Assembly (NCBI GenBank): GCA_042088665.1
Contig: JBELMB010000080.1
Location: forward strand, 1 to 21,617
Reading direction: 5' to 3'
Length of the DNA: 21,617 nucleotides
Source of the DNA: JBELMB01 sp042088665
Lineage (GTDB): Bacteria; Pseudomonadota; Alphaproteobacteria; Rhodobacterales; Rhodobacteraceae
The notes under the pieces were generated by a model. It searched no databases. It saw only the letters and a program-made list of their open reading frames with translations, and was not told the DNA's origin. This document shows positions 7,384-14,385 of the stretch, in pieces; within the stretch, counting starts at the first letter, position 1, and each line of letters opens with the position of its first letter. Both the position numbers and the translations under genes were made by a program.

Positions 7384-8991
7384 ATGCTGAAAATCCGCGA
7401 TCTGAAGGTGAGCTTTGACACCAGAGACGGCCCGGTCGAGGCCGTGCGTGGCGTCGACATCGACCTCGCCAAGGGCGAGACGCTTGGTCTTGTGGGCGAA
7501 AGCGGGTCAGGCAAATCGGTGACCGCCTTCAGCATCCTCAAGATCCTCGATCAGGGCGGCCGCGTCACGGCACAGGATCTGGTTTACGCCGGGATCGACC
7601 TTGCCGGGTCCGGCGAACGGGCGTTGAACAATATTCGCGGGCGCGAGATCTCGATGATCTTCCAGAACCCCCGCGCCGCATTGAACCCGATCCGCAAGGT
7701 CGGCCACCAGATCGAGGACGTGCTGCGCCGCCATGCGCAGGCCTCCCGCCAGACCGCAAAGGCCAAGGCCATCGAGGCCCTGAAAGAAGTGCGTATCAAG
7801 GACGCCGAGGCGCGCTATCACGCCTATCCCTTTGAGCTGTCGGGCGGGATGTGCCAGCGCATCGTCATCGCATTGGCGCTTGCGTGCCGCCCGCAACTGC
7901 TGATCGCGGATGAGCCGACCACCGGGCTGGATGTGACCACGCAGAAGGTCATCATGGACCTCTTGCGCCAGTTGGCGCAGGACCGCGGCATGGGCGTCAT
8001 CCTGATCACCCATGACCTTGGGCTGGCGCGGTCGTATTGCGACCGCTTTGCCGTCATGAAGGACGGTGTCGTGGTCGAGAACATCACACCGGAACGCCTC
8101 TCGCAGGGGGCCGAACACAGCTACACCCGTCGCCTGATCGCGGCCACGCCAACGGCCGGCAAGGCGTTGCACGATCTGATCGAGGGCGGGCAACCACATC
8201 CGCCACCGCTGGTGCGTCCCGAGGTCGGCCTGTCCGTGCGCGAGCTGGAGATGGTCTATCCCGGCAAATCCGGTCCGGTGCATGCGCTCAAGGGCATCAG
8301 TTTTGACCTGAAATGGGGCGCGTCGCTGGGATTGGTGGGGGAAAGCGGATCGGGCAAATCCACCGCTTCGGGCATCATTGCGCGTCTTCTCGACCCCACC
8401 GGCGGTGAAATTCTGTACGACGGGGCCTCGATCACCGACACTCCGGCAAAGAATTTTGCCCGGGATCCGCGGCGACGCGAGATCCAGATGATCTTTCAGG
8501 ACGCCACCGATGCGCTCAATCCGCGCTTTACCGCGGCGCGGTCCATCGACGATCCGTTGCGGCGGTTCATGGGGCTCGACCAGAAGGCCCGCAAGGCGCG
8601 CACGCTTGAGCTCGCCGAGCGCGTCGGCTTGCCCGCGCATCTGCTCAGCCGCTTGCCGCATCAGTTGTCGGGTGGCCAAAAGGCCCGGGTGGGTATCGCG
8701 CGGGCCCTCGCGCTGGAACCCAAACTGCTGATCCTTGATGAGCCGACCGCGGCGCTCGATGTGTCGATCCAGGCGGTTGTGCTGAATCTGCTGGCGGATC
8801 TGCGGCAAAAGACGAACCTGTCGTTCCTCTTTGTCAGCCATGATCTCGCGGTTGTGCGCCTGTTGTGTGACGAGGTTATCGTGCTGCGCAACGGCCAGAT
8901 CGAAGAGGCGGCCAGCGCCGAAGAGGTCCTGTCCAACCCGCAAAGCGCCTATGCAAAGACCCTCGTCGAGGCGGCGCATGGCTTGATCTGA
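7384..8991 (+). CDS. Fused double ABC ATPase (DppD-DppF type) of the peptide/opine importer
   Basis: Cytoplasmic ATPase of 535 residues holding two complete nucleotide-binding domains in one chain, as in GsiA or YejF. Domain 1: Walker A GESGSGKS (38-45), Q-loop FQNPRAALNP, signature LSGGMCQRI, Walker B LLIADEPTTGLD, switch His in LITHDLG. Domain 2 (from about 285): Walker A GESGSGKST, FQDATDALNPRFT, signature LSGGQKARV, Walker B LLILDEPTAALD, switch LFVSHDL. The first signature has Cys where Arg or Ser is usual; the SGG core is intact. The C-terminal peptide-transporter extension after domain 1 is present (YTRRLIAATP). The ATG abuts the permease TAG. It is the last gene of the operon and energises both permeases. 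Confidence 0.93.
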   Translation: MLKIRDLKVSFDTRDGPVEAVRGVDIDLAKGETLGLVGESGSGKSVTAFSILKILDQGGRVTAQDLVYAGIDLAGSGERALNNIRGREISMIFQNPRAALNPIRKVGHQIEDVLRRHAQASRQTAKAKAIEALKEVRIKDAEARYHAYPFELSGGMCQRIVIALALACRPQLLIADEPTTGLDVTTQKVIMDLLRQLAQDRGMGVILITHDLGLARSYCDRFAVMKDGVVVENITPERLSQGAEHSYTRRLIAATPTAGKALHDLIEGGQPHPPPLVRPEVGLSVRELEMVYPGKSGPVHALKGISFDLKWGASLGLVGESGSGKSTASGIIARLLDPTGGEILYDGASITDTPAKNFARDPRRREIQMIFQDATDALNPRFTAARSIDDPLRRFMGLDQKARKARTLELAERVGLPAHLLSRLPHQLSGGQKARVGIARALALEPKLLILDEPTAALDVSIQAVVLNLLADLRQKTNLSFLFVSHDLAVVRLLCDEVIVLRNGQIEEAASAEEVLSNPQSAYAKTLVEAAHGLI

Positions 8992-9329
8992 CGGGTCTGC
9001 CTGGGGGCCGCGGCAAACGTGCTGCGGCAGGTCGCGCATGGGCACAGACCCCGCGCCCGGGCGGTTGCCGATTATCGGGGGGACAAGCCCGGCAGGCGTG
9101 ACCTTTGGTGAAGGGAAATCCGAGGTTGGCCACATAACCCAGTGGGTGGCAGGCGTACCAAGCCCGGTGGAGACATAAGGTGCGGGCCCCGCCGTGATGT
9201 CTTTCGGCCAGCCGCCGATGCGTTCCCGGGTCCAGTCGACGTGGTGGTGCAAAACCCGTTTGGCCATCGCCACAGCCAAGGCCACCGGCAGACCGGCGCC
9301 CGCCTTCACGCATCATTTGCACAAGGCGC
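8992..9329. other. Gene-free stretch between two convergent genes
   Basis: 338 nt between the double ATPase (plus) and the racemase (minus). The left end holds the hairpin described separately. A minus-strand frame stays open from a GTG at 9309 into the antisense of the ATPase gene and has moderately coding-like third positions. It has no RBS and no recognisable motif, so it is not called as a gene. It might be a decayed remnant downstream of the racemase. Confidence 0.5.
8993..9051 (+). terminator. GC-rich hairpin after the peptide-ABC operon
   Basis: Two nested inverted repeats start 2 nt after the ATPase stop. The outer arms are GGGTCTG (8993-8999) and CAGACCC (9045-9051). The inner stem GCCGCGGCA-aacg-TGCTGCGGC (9007-9028) has nine pairs including one G-T. 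No T-run follows, so it may be a transcript-stabilising 3' structure rather than a true intrinsic terminator. Confidence 0.4.
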
Positions 9330-9986
9330 CTAGCCGTTGGCTGACGCCTCTACCCATACCATCGCCGTGCTGGCCGCAGTGACCGGATCGACCACAGGCA
9401 CGGGCAGCGCCTCGCGCAGCAATTGCGTCACATGCACCATGCCCGCGCACCCAAGGATCACCGCATCAATGCCATCTTCTTCAACCGCTTTTCGGGCTTC
9501 TGCGAGGATGGCCTTGGCCGAGGCGTCGCGGTCTGTTTCCAGTGCCAGCACCGGCACTTCGGAGGCGCGGACACGCGCGGTGTGACCCAGCAGACCGTAG
9601 CGGGCCAGATTGTCCTCGATCACCGGCACGGAGACGGACAGCGTGGTGACCACGCTGAAGCGCCAGTTGCGCAACGCGCAAAAGTGAAACGCCGCCTGGC
9701 CGATGCCGATCACCGGGCAAGCCACGCGCCGCGCCGCCTCTTCAAGGGCGGTGTCATCGAAACATCCGATGATCACGCCATCGGTGCCCGCTGCAGCGGC
9801 CTTGTCGATCAGCGTCAACAGCGGCCCTGCCGCCAGGTCGCCATCGGACGCGCCCTGAATCGAGGGGGGGCCGTCCTGCGAGGTCCAACCGTCGATCTCA
9901 AGACCCGGCGCGGCCACCCGCGCGGCGTCCAGCATGGCATCCGTCATCGCCGACGTGCTGTTGGGATTGATCAGCGTGACCGGCAT
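9330..9986 (-). CDS. Aspartate/glutamate/hydantoin racemase family protein
   Basis: Predicted cytoplasmic cofactor-independent racemase of 218 residues (Asp/Glu/hydantoin racemase superfamily, PF01177). The start MPVTLINPNSTSAMTDAML matches the N-P-N-S/T substrate loop of hydantoin and allantoin racemases. The two catalytic cysteines are visible at C75 (IIGCFDD) and C180 (ILGCAGM), about 105 residues apart as expected. Conserved PVIGIGQAA and VPVVDPVTAA also fit. The ATG directly follows the stop codon of the PotC-type permease, so it is the last gene of the transporter operon. This placement suggests it inverts a chiral centre of the imported compound or its hydantoin-like derivative. Which racemase activity it has cannot be settled from sequence, and there is no hydantoinase or carbamoylase nearby. 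Confidence 0.85.
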   Translation of the reverse strand: MPVTLINPNSTSAMTDAMLDAARVAAPGLEIDGWTSQDGPPSIQGASDGDLAAGPLLTLIDKAAAAGTDGVIIGCFDDTALEEAARRVACPVIGIGQAAFHFCALRNWRFSVVTTLSVSVPVIEDNLARYGLLGHTARVRASEVPVLALETDRDASAKAILAEARKAVEEDGIDAVILGCAGMVHVTQLLREALPVPVVDPVTAASTAMVWVEASANG

Positions 9987-10826
9987 CTAGACGAGGCCCT
10001 TGCCAGCATCCGATCCCTGCCGCTTCTGCCGCCGTCCCATCAGCCAGACAACCAGCAGAAAGACCCCGATCACCATAAAGGAGAAAACGGTCGTCAAGGT
10101 GCCAAGCGCAAAGATCACAGGCGTGGTGACATTGGTGGTCATGCCAAAGATTTCCAAAGGCAAGGTGTTGCGGCTGCCGGAGGTCAGCAGCGTGCGGGCA
10201 AATTCGTCATAGCTCAGCGTGAACCCGAACAGCGCCACACCGATGAGCGAGGGCGCGATGATCGGCAACACAACGTGCCGGACCACTTGCCACGGAGAGG
10301 CACCCAGATCGCGCGCGGCTTCCTCGTAGCTGCGTTCGAACCGGTTGAAGACGGCGAACATGATCAGCAACCCAAACGGCAGGGTCCATGTCAGTTGCGC
10401 CCCGAACCCCGAAGTCGCCCAATGCACGGTCAACCCGGACTGCGACCAGATCAAGCCAACGCCCAGCGACACAAGGATCGAGGGGATCACCAGCGAGGTG
10501 ATGATCAGGTAGAACAGCACACTGGAACCGGCGAACCGCTTGCGAAACGCCAGCCCGCCCATGACCGAGACCACGACCGTGGTCACCATGACCATCAGAC
10601 CCAATACGAACGACCGTCGGAAAGAGCCCCAGATGTCGCCTACGGCCTGTTGCTCGAAGAGGTCCAGAAACCAGTGCACGGAGACGCCCCGCATGGGAAA
10701 GGTCAAACCGCCGCCCGGCCCCTGAAAGGACAGGATCGCGATGGTGATGGTCGGCCCGTAAAGAAACAGCAGGAACAGACAGAAAAAGCCCGCCAGCAGG
10801 TAGAAGGACGTCGGTCTTGGCTCCAC
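9987..10826 (-). CDS. ABC transporter permease, PotC type (spermidine/putrescine family)
   Basis: Inner-membrane permease of 279 residues with about six predicted helices. The start is a GTG preceded by a strong Shine-Dalgarno AAAGGAGC (10833-10840) with 6-nt spacing. Helix 1 is FYLLAGFFCLFLLFLYGPTI. Family features are the SFQGPGGGLTFPM loop, the coupling loop RSYEEAARDLGASPWQVVRHVVLP and FGFTLSYDEFARTLL, typical of PotC/PotI-like permeases. A single base separates the upstream permease stop from this start, and the racemase start abuts its own stop. It pairs with the PotB-type permease. Confidence 0.93.
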   Translation of the reverse strand: MEPRPTSFYLLAGFFCLFLLFLYGPTITIAILSFQGPGGGLTFPMRGVSVHWFLDLFEQQAVGDIWGSFRRSFVLGLMVMVTTVVVSVMGGLAFRKRFAGSSVLFYLIITSLVIPSILVSLGVGLIWSQSGLTVHWATSGFGAQLTWTLPFGLLIMFAVFNRFERSYEEAARDLGASPWQVVRHVVLPIIAPSLIGVALFGFTLSYDEFARTLLTSGSRNTLPLEIFGMTTNVTTPVIFALGTLTTVFSFMVIGVFLLVVWLMGRRQKRQGSDAGKGLV

Positions 10827-10827
10827 G

Positions 10828-11691
10828 TCACAGCTCCTTTCGAATGTCGACGAAGCGCAACAGGAGGCCGATCACCATCAACACGCTGATCAACAGGATC
10901 ACTGCAGTCGCCGAGGCTGATGGATACTGCAGGAGCGCAATGTCGTTCTGGATCATGCGGCCGACATTTGCCGATTGCGACCCGCTCATGAACCGCACGG
11001 TGATGAAATCCCCCATCACGAGCGTCACGACAAAGATCGTGCCGATCATGATGCCCGGCTTGGTCAGCGGGATGATCACATGCCACAGGGTCTGCCAACC
11101 GCTGGCACCTGCGTCCGTGGCGGCCTCAACCAGCGATTTGTCTATGCGCATCATGGTGTTGAAGATCGGCACCACCATGAAGAGCGTATACAGATGCACA
11201 AAGGCCAGGATCACGCTGAAATCGCTGAACAGCAACCAGTCCAGCGGTTCGTCGATCAACTCCCAGGACATCAATGTCGAATTGGCCAAGCCATTGCGCC
11301 CCAGAAACGGAATCCAGGAGATCATGCGAATGATGTTCGAGGTCCAGAATGGAATGGTGCACAGCAGGAAAAGCGCGATCTGCCAGGTCAGCGACCGCAC
11401 ATGGAAAGCCAGGAAATAGGCCACGGTAAACCCGATTGTCAGCGTAAAGGCCCAGGTGATGACCGCATATTTCAGCGTGTTCAAAAACACCCGGTAAGTC
11501 ACTTCCGACGTCAGAAGGAATTCATAATTGTCCCAGAGAAACGCGGGGTAGATAGACCATTCCGTCGCCCCCCAGAAACTGACCACGACAATCATTGCAA
11601 TGGGCAGCACCAGAAATATCGCCAGCACCAGCGCCAGTGGCGCCGCCATGAGCCAACCCGCAAGATGCCTGTTTCCGAGCACGTCTTTCAC
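10828..11691 (-). CDS. ABC transporter permease, PotB type (spermidine/putrescine family)
   Basis: Inner-membrane permease of 287 residues. The start is set at the GTG at 11691 (VKDVLGNRHLAGWLMAAPLAL) because AGGA lies 5 nt upstream (11697-11700). The open frame extends much further upstream, but that part is the antisense of the binding-protein gene. Helix 1 is LMAAPLALVLAIFLVLPIAMIVVV. PotB/PotH features include YRVFLNTLKYAV, FWTSNIIRMISWIPFLGRNGLAN and the coupling loop DKSLVEAATDAGASGWQTLWHVIIPLTKPG. VMGDFITVRFMSG near the C-terminus is characteristic of polyamine-type permeases. It follows the binding-protein gene after a 163-nt gap with a strong hairpin and is tightly linked to the PotC-type gene. 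Confidence 0.92.
   Translation of the reverse strand: MKDVLGNRHLAGWLMAAPLALVLAIFLVLPIAMIVVVSFWGATEWSIYPAFLWDNYEFLLTSEVTYRVFLNTLKYAVITWAFTLTIGFTVAYFLAFHVRSLTWQIALFLLCTIPFWTSNIIRMISWIPFLGRNGLANSTLMSWELIDEPLDWLLFSDFSVILAFVHLYTLFMVVPIFNTMMRIDKSLVEAATDAGASGWQTLWHVIIPLTKPGIMIGTIFVVTLVMGDFITVRFMSGSQSANVGRMIQNDIALLQYPSASATAVILLISVLMVIGLLLRFVDIRKEL
10833..10840 (-). promoter_or_regulatory. Ribosome binding site fixing the GTG start of the PotC-type permease
   Basis: AAAGGAGC on the minus strand, 6 nt before the GTG at 10826. It lies inside the 3' end of the PotB-type gene and supports the non-ATG start. Confidence 0.7.
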
Positions 11692-11716
11692 ATCAATCCT
11701 GCTGCTTCTTTGTTTC

Positions 11717-11761
11717 AAAAATACTCTCGGGGGAGTTCGAGGGGGCAGACAGCCCCCTCGA
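11717..11761 (-). terminator. Attenuator-like hairpin between the binding-protein gene and the permease genes
   Basis: Perfect 10-bp stem TCGAGGGGGC-tgtct-GCCCCCTCGA at 11737-11761 (minus strand), followed by CTCCCCCGAGAG and then a T5 run at 11717-11721. The second C-rich block can also pair with the G5 arm, giving alternative stems. Such structures between a binding-protein gene and its permeases commonly reduce read-through or protect the upstream mRNA. Its function here is inferred. Confidence 0.55.
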
Positions 11762-11854
11762 GTGCGCCGCGGTATCGCCCGCGACCCCTTGCCCGGAACC
11801 ACGCGAAAACAGGGGAACTGATTTCCGCGGCCCGGGCATGGATGATCATCCACC

Positions 11855-13129
11855 TCAGGCGGCGATGAACTCGTTCCACTTGCGGACCATGTACTGGTTC
11901 TCGTCCATGACAGCGTTCCAGCAGGCCACGGCCCCCATACGGTCGTAGAAGGACCCACCGTCGCGCACCGCGCCGGCTTTCTCCATGACCTGGCCAAACG
12001 GGTTGGCGATATCGCCTTCCGCAGGCTTGCCTTCGAACCAGAAGCCCCACTCGTCCGCGGACATGAACTCCTTGGAGGTCTCCGGCACGGCCGAGTAATA
12101 GCCCTGGCGCATGAGGTAGCCGCCAACCCAACCGGAGAGGTACCAGTTGATGTATTCATAGGCGGCGTCCAGCTCGATGCCGGACAGGGACGACGACAGG
12201 CCGATGCCGCCACCCCAGGACCGATAGCCCTCTTCCAGAGGCTGGTAGACGCAGGGAATGCCCTGGCTGCGCACTGCGGTGATCGCCGGCGACCACATGG
12301 ACTGGATGACCACTTCGCCCGATGCCATCAGGTTCACGCTCTCGTCGAAGGTCTTCCAGAAGGCGCGGAACTGGCCGTTCTTCTTGGCCTCGGTAAAGAT
12401 GCCCAGCGTCAGGTCGATCTCTTCCTTGGTCATGTTGCCCTTGTCGGGGTAGGTGTATTCGCCCATCGACTCGACGACCATCGCCATGTCCATGATGCCG
12501 ATCGACGAGATGTCGAGGATCGAGGCCTTGCCCTTGAACTCGGGGTTCAGCAGTTCGCTCCACTTGCTGATCGGGCGGCCGATCAGGTCCGGACGGATGC
12601 CAAGCGTGTCAGCGTTGTAGATCGTCGGGATCAGCGTCATCCAGCCAGATTCGTTGTCGACGAAATCGCGGCCATTTGCGCCTTCGACAAAGCCCACGGA
12701 GTGCGGCGCGGTGCCCTGTGCGATGGTGCTTTCCGGGGTCAGCTTGCCGTCGCGGAAGATGCCGACAATCTTGTCGTAGTTCGCGATCTTGGACGTGTCC
12801 ATCGCCTGCAGGTTGCCGGTCGGCCAGACCTTCTTGCAGATCCAGTACTCGATGTCGGCAATGTCGAAGCTGTCAGGCTGCGTCGCCGCGCGCTGTGTCA
12901 CGCTGTCGGAATCGAGCGCGGTCATCTCCAGCGTGAAGCCGAGGTCTTCTTTCACCTTGTTGGCCACGTCATTCAGGTTCGACACGCCGGTGCCGAACTG
13001 GCGCAGTGTCACGTTCTTGATTTCCTGGCCCCAGACCATGGGAGCTGCAAGCGTGGTGGCCGCTGCGGCCGCCGTTCCGGTCTTGAGGAAAGACCGGCGA
13101 GAGTAGCGGATCTTCGAGATGGTTGTCAT
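11855..13129 (-). CDS. ABC transporter substrate-binding protein, PotD type, Tat-exported
   Basis: Periplasmic binding protein of 424 residues related to the spermidine/putrescine-binding (PotD/SBP_bac_8-like) family. The ATG at 13129 is chosen because it starts directly before the Tat signal SRRSFLK (10-16) and has AAGG 4 nt upstream; the longer frame to 13249 would overlap the ATPase gene. An Ala-rich hydrophobic segment (18-32) ends near WGQE. Diagnostic segments include DIADIEYWICKKVWPTG, WMTLIPTIYNADTLGIRPDL, WSELLNPEFKGKASILD and EYINWYLSGWVGGYLM. It is longer than typical PotD (about 350). It is the second gene after the PotA-type ATPase. Ligands of this group include polyamines, opines and other amines, and the actual ligand is unknown. 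Confidence 0.92.
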   Translation of the reverse strand: MTTISKIRYSRRSFLKTGTAAAAATTLAAPMVWGQEIKNVTLRQFGTGVSNLNDVANKVKEDLGFTLEMTALDSDSVTQRAATQPDSFDIADIEYWICKKVWPTGNLQAMDTSKIANYDKIVGIFRDGKLTPESTIAQGTAPHSVGFVEGANGRDFVDNESGWMTLIPTIYNADTLGIRPDLIGRPISKWSELLNPEFKGKASILDISSIGIMDMAMVVESMGEYTYPDKGNMTKEEIDLTLGIFTEAKKNGQFRAFWKTFDESVNLMASGEVVIQSMWSPAITAVRSQGIPCVYQPLEEGYRSWGGGIGLSSSLSGIELDAAYEYINWYLSGWVGGYLMRQGYYSAVPETSKEFMSADEWGFWFEGKPAEGDIANPFGQVMEKAGAVRDGGSFYDRMGAVACWNAVMDENQYMVRKWNEFIAA

Positions 13130-13175
13130 GATACCTTGTTCCCTGTTCCTGTTCTGGTCGTCTGTTAACGTGAGG

Positions 13176-14159
13176 TCAGGCAGAAAGCGCATGCGCGTCC
13201 TGACTGTCCCAGTCGAGACCAACGGCCTCGCCCATATCCTTCGGCGCACCGAAGAAATCCCTGTCTGTCAAAAGGGCGGTGACCTCCTGGTCGTCGTCCA
13301 ACGCGGCGGTCAGCGCGACATGGGTGCCCTGGTATTCGATGTTGACGATGCGTCCCTGCAACCGCGTCGCGTCCGGCGCGCCAAAGCGCAGGGCATCGGA
13401 CCGCACGGCCACCTTGCCTTCGGGCAGGGCGATCACGTTGTGCGAGCCGAGAAACTTCGCCACGAAGGCGGTGGCCGGTGCCTCGAACACATTGCGTGTC
13501 GGTCCGGCCTGTTCGATGTTGGCGTTGTTCATCACCACGATCTCATCGGCCAGCGCGAGCGCCTCGTCCTGACCATGGGTGACATGAACAAAGGTGATGC
13601 CCAACTCCCTCTGCAACCGCTTGAGTTCTGCCCGCATCCGGATGCGCAGGAACGGATCAAGCGCCGAGAGCGGCTCGTCCAGCAAAAGTACTTGTGGTTC
13701 GGTGATCAGGGCCCGGGCAAGCGCCACGCGCTGCTGCTGCCCACCCGACAGCTGCGCCGGAATTCGGTCGGCAAAGCCGCTCATGTCCACCAGTTCCAGC
13801 ATCTCGCCAGCGCGTGCGCCGCGCTTGGCGGCGTCGACGCCCTTCATCCGCAGGCTGAAGGCAACATTGTCGGCCACAGACAGATGCGGGAACAGCGCGT
13901 AGTTCTGGAACATCATCGCGGTGCCGCGTTGCGCGGGCGGCAGCCCGGCAATGTTGCGCCCGCTCAGCAGGACAGAGCCCTCGCTGACCGACTCGTGTCC
14001 GGCAATCATCCGCAGTGTCGTGGATTTACCGCAGCCGGAGGGCCCCAGTAGGCAGGCATAGGTGCCTGCTGAAAACAGGTGATTGATGGCGTCAACAGCC
14101 ACCACATCGCCGTACCGTTTTGTCACGCTGACCAATTCGAGGTCGAGTTCGCTTCGCAT
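13176..14159 (-). CDS. ABC transporter ATP-binding protein, PotA type
   Basis: Cytoplasmic ATPase of 327 residues. The ATG at 14159 is preferred over the adjacent GTG at 14162 because AAGGA lies 6 nt before it. Walker A GPSGCGKST (39-47), Q-loop MMFQNYALFPHLSV, signature LSGGQQQR (137-144), Walker B LLLDEPLSALD (158-168) and switch VTHGQDEAL are all intact. A TOBE-like C-terminal segment follows (VAVRSDALRFG, GRIVNIEYQGTHVAL). It is somewhat shorter than the usual 350-370 residues because this domain is trimmed. It is the first gene of the minus-strand transporter operon and divergent from the GntR regulator, 46 nt before the binding-protein gene. Confidence 0.94.
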   Translation of the reverse strand: MRSELDLELVSVTKRYGDVVAVDAINHLFSAGTYACLLGPSGCGKSTTLRMIAGHESVSEGSVLLSGRNIAGLPPAQRGTAMMFQNYALFPHLSVADNVAFSLRMKGVDAAKRGARAGEMLELVDMSGFADRIPAQLSGGQQQRVALARALITEPQVLLLDEPLSALDPFLRIRMRAELKRLQRELGITFVHVTHGQDEALALADEIVVMNNANIEQAGPTRNVFEAPATAFVAKFLGSHNVIALPEGKVAVRSDALRFGAPDATRLQGRIVNIEYQGTHVALTAALDDDQEVTALLTDRDFFGAPKDMGEAVGLDWDSQDAHALSA

Positions 14160-14209
14160 CACACGTCCTTGCTACCTTGAGACCACCCTGCGCATGGGGC
14201 GCGCCGGGG

Positions 14210-14232
14210 GCCGATTGTTTTCTGCAATCGGC
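14210..14232. promoter_or_regulatory. Inverted repeat in the leader of the PotA-type gene
   Basis: GCCGATTG-tttctgt-type repeat: arms GCCGATTG (14210-14217) and CAATCGGC (14225-14232) pair perfectly around a 7-nt loop. It sits about 50-70 bp before the PotA start in the divergent gap. It may be an operator or a leader hairpin; there is no T-run to suggest a terminator. Confidence 0.4.
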
Positions 14233-14281
14233 GTGAGTTAATCCTCTTTTCTGCCAGTGTTGTGGGCAAAGCTATTTATGT

Positions 14282-14310
14282 TTGTTCAAAAAGCAGGCGA
14301 AGATTGTATA
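14282..14310 (+). promoter_or_regulatory. Weak candidate promoter of the GntR-GNAT operon
   Basis: TTGTTC (14282-14287) and TGTATA (14305-14310) are separated by 17 nt, each matching three of six consensus bases. The -10 hexamer overlaps the GTATAC palindrome, which would fit autorepression. The matches are poor, so this is only a suggestion. Confidence 0.25.
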
Positions 14311-14316
14311 CGATCT
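14301..14316. promoter_or_regulatory. GTATAC-centred GntR/FCD operator
   Basis: AGATTGTATACGATCT is a 16-bp palindrome with one mismatched pair. Operators of the ATTGTATACAAT type are established for several FCD-family GntR regulators (for example MatR/MdcY-type). It lies between the divergent PotA-type and GntR genes, 70 bp before the GntR start. Binding by the adjacent GntR is inferred from position and motif class. Confidence 0.65.
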
Positions 14317-14372
14317 CGTTGCGCAAGGGCGACCATCTTGCCGGGGTCGCGCGGCTCTGGCAAAGGTGCGAC

Positions 14373-14378
14373 AAGGAG
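14373..14378 (+). promoter_or_regulatory. Ribosome binding site fixing the GTG start of the GntR gene
   Basis: AAGGAG 7 nt before the GTG at 14386. It favours this start over the upstream in-frame codon at 14257, whose added 43 residues look non-coding and would overrun the operator. Confidence 0.75.
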
Positions 14379-14385
14379 ACATTCC

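Noticed and set aside
7507..9309. 600-residue minus-strand open frame
   Set aside because: It lies antisense to the double ATPase, whose Walker and signature motifs are unmistakable. The reverse translation has no domain and high Arg/Gln/His, typical of a GC-rich shadow frame.
9241..9327. Third LysR box (GGTGCAAAAC and TTTGCAC)
   Set aside because: The half-sites are about 60 bp apart, do not form the 19-bp repeat, and lie between convergent gene ends.
13130..13249. N-terminal extension of the PotD-type binding protein
   Set aside because: It overlaps the ATPase gene and would bury the Tat signal 40 residues inside the protein.
14257..14385. N-terminal extension of the GntR protein
   Set aside because: It would overrun the GTATAC operator, looks non-coding, and the GTG at 14386 has an excellent RBS.
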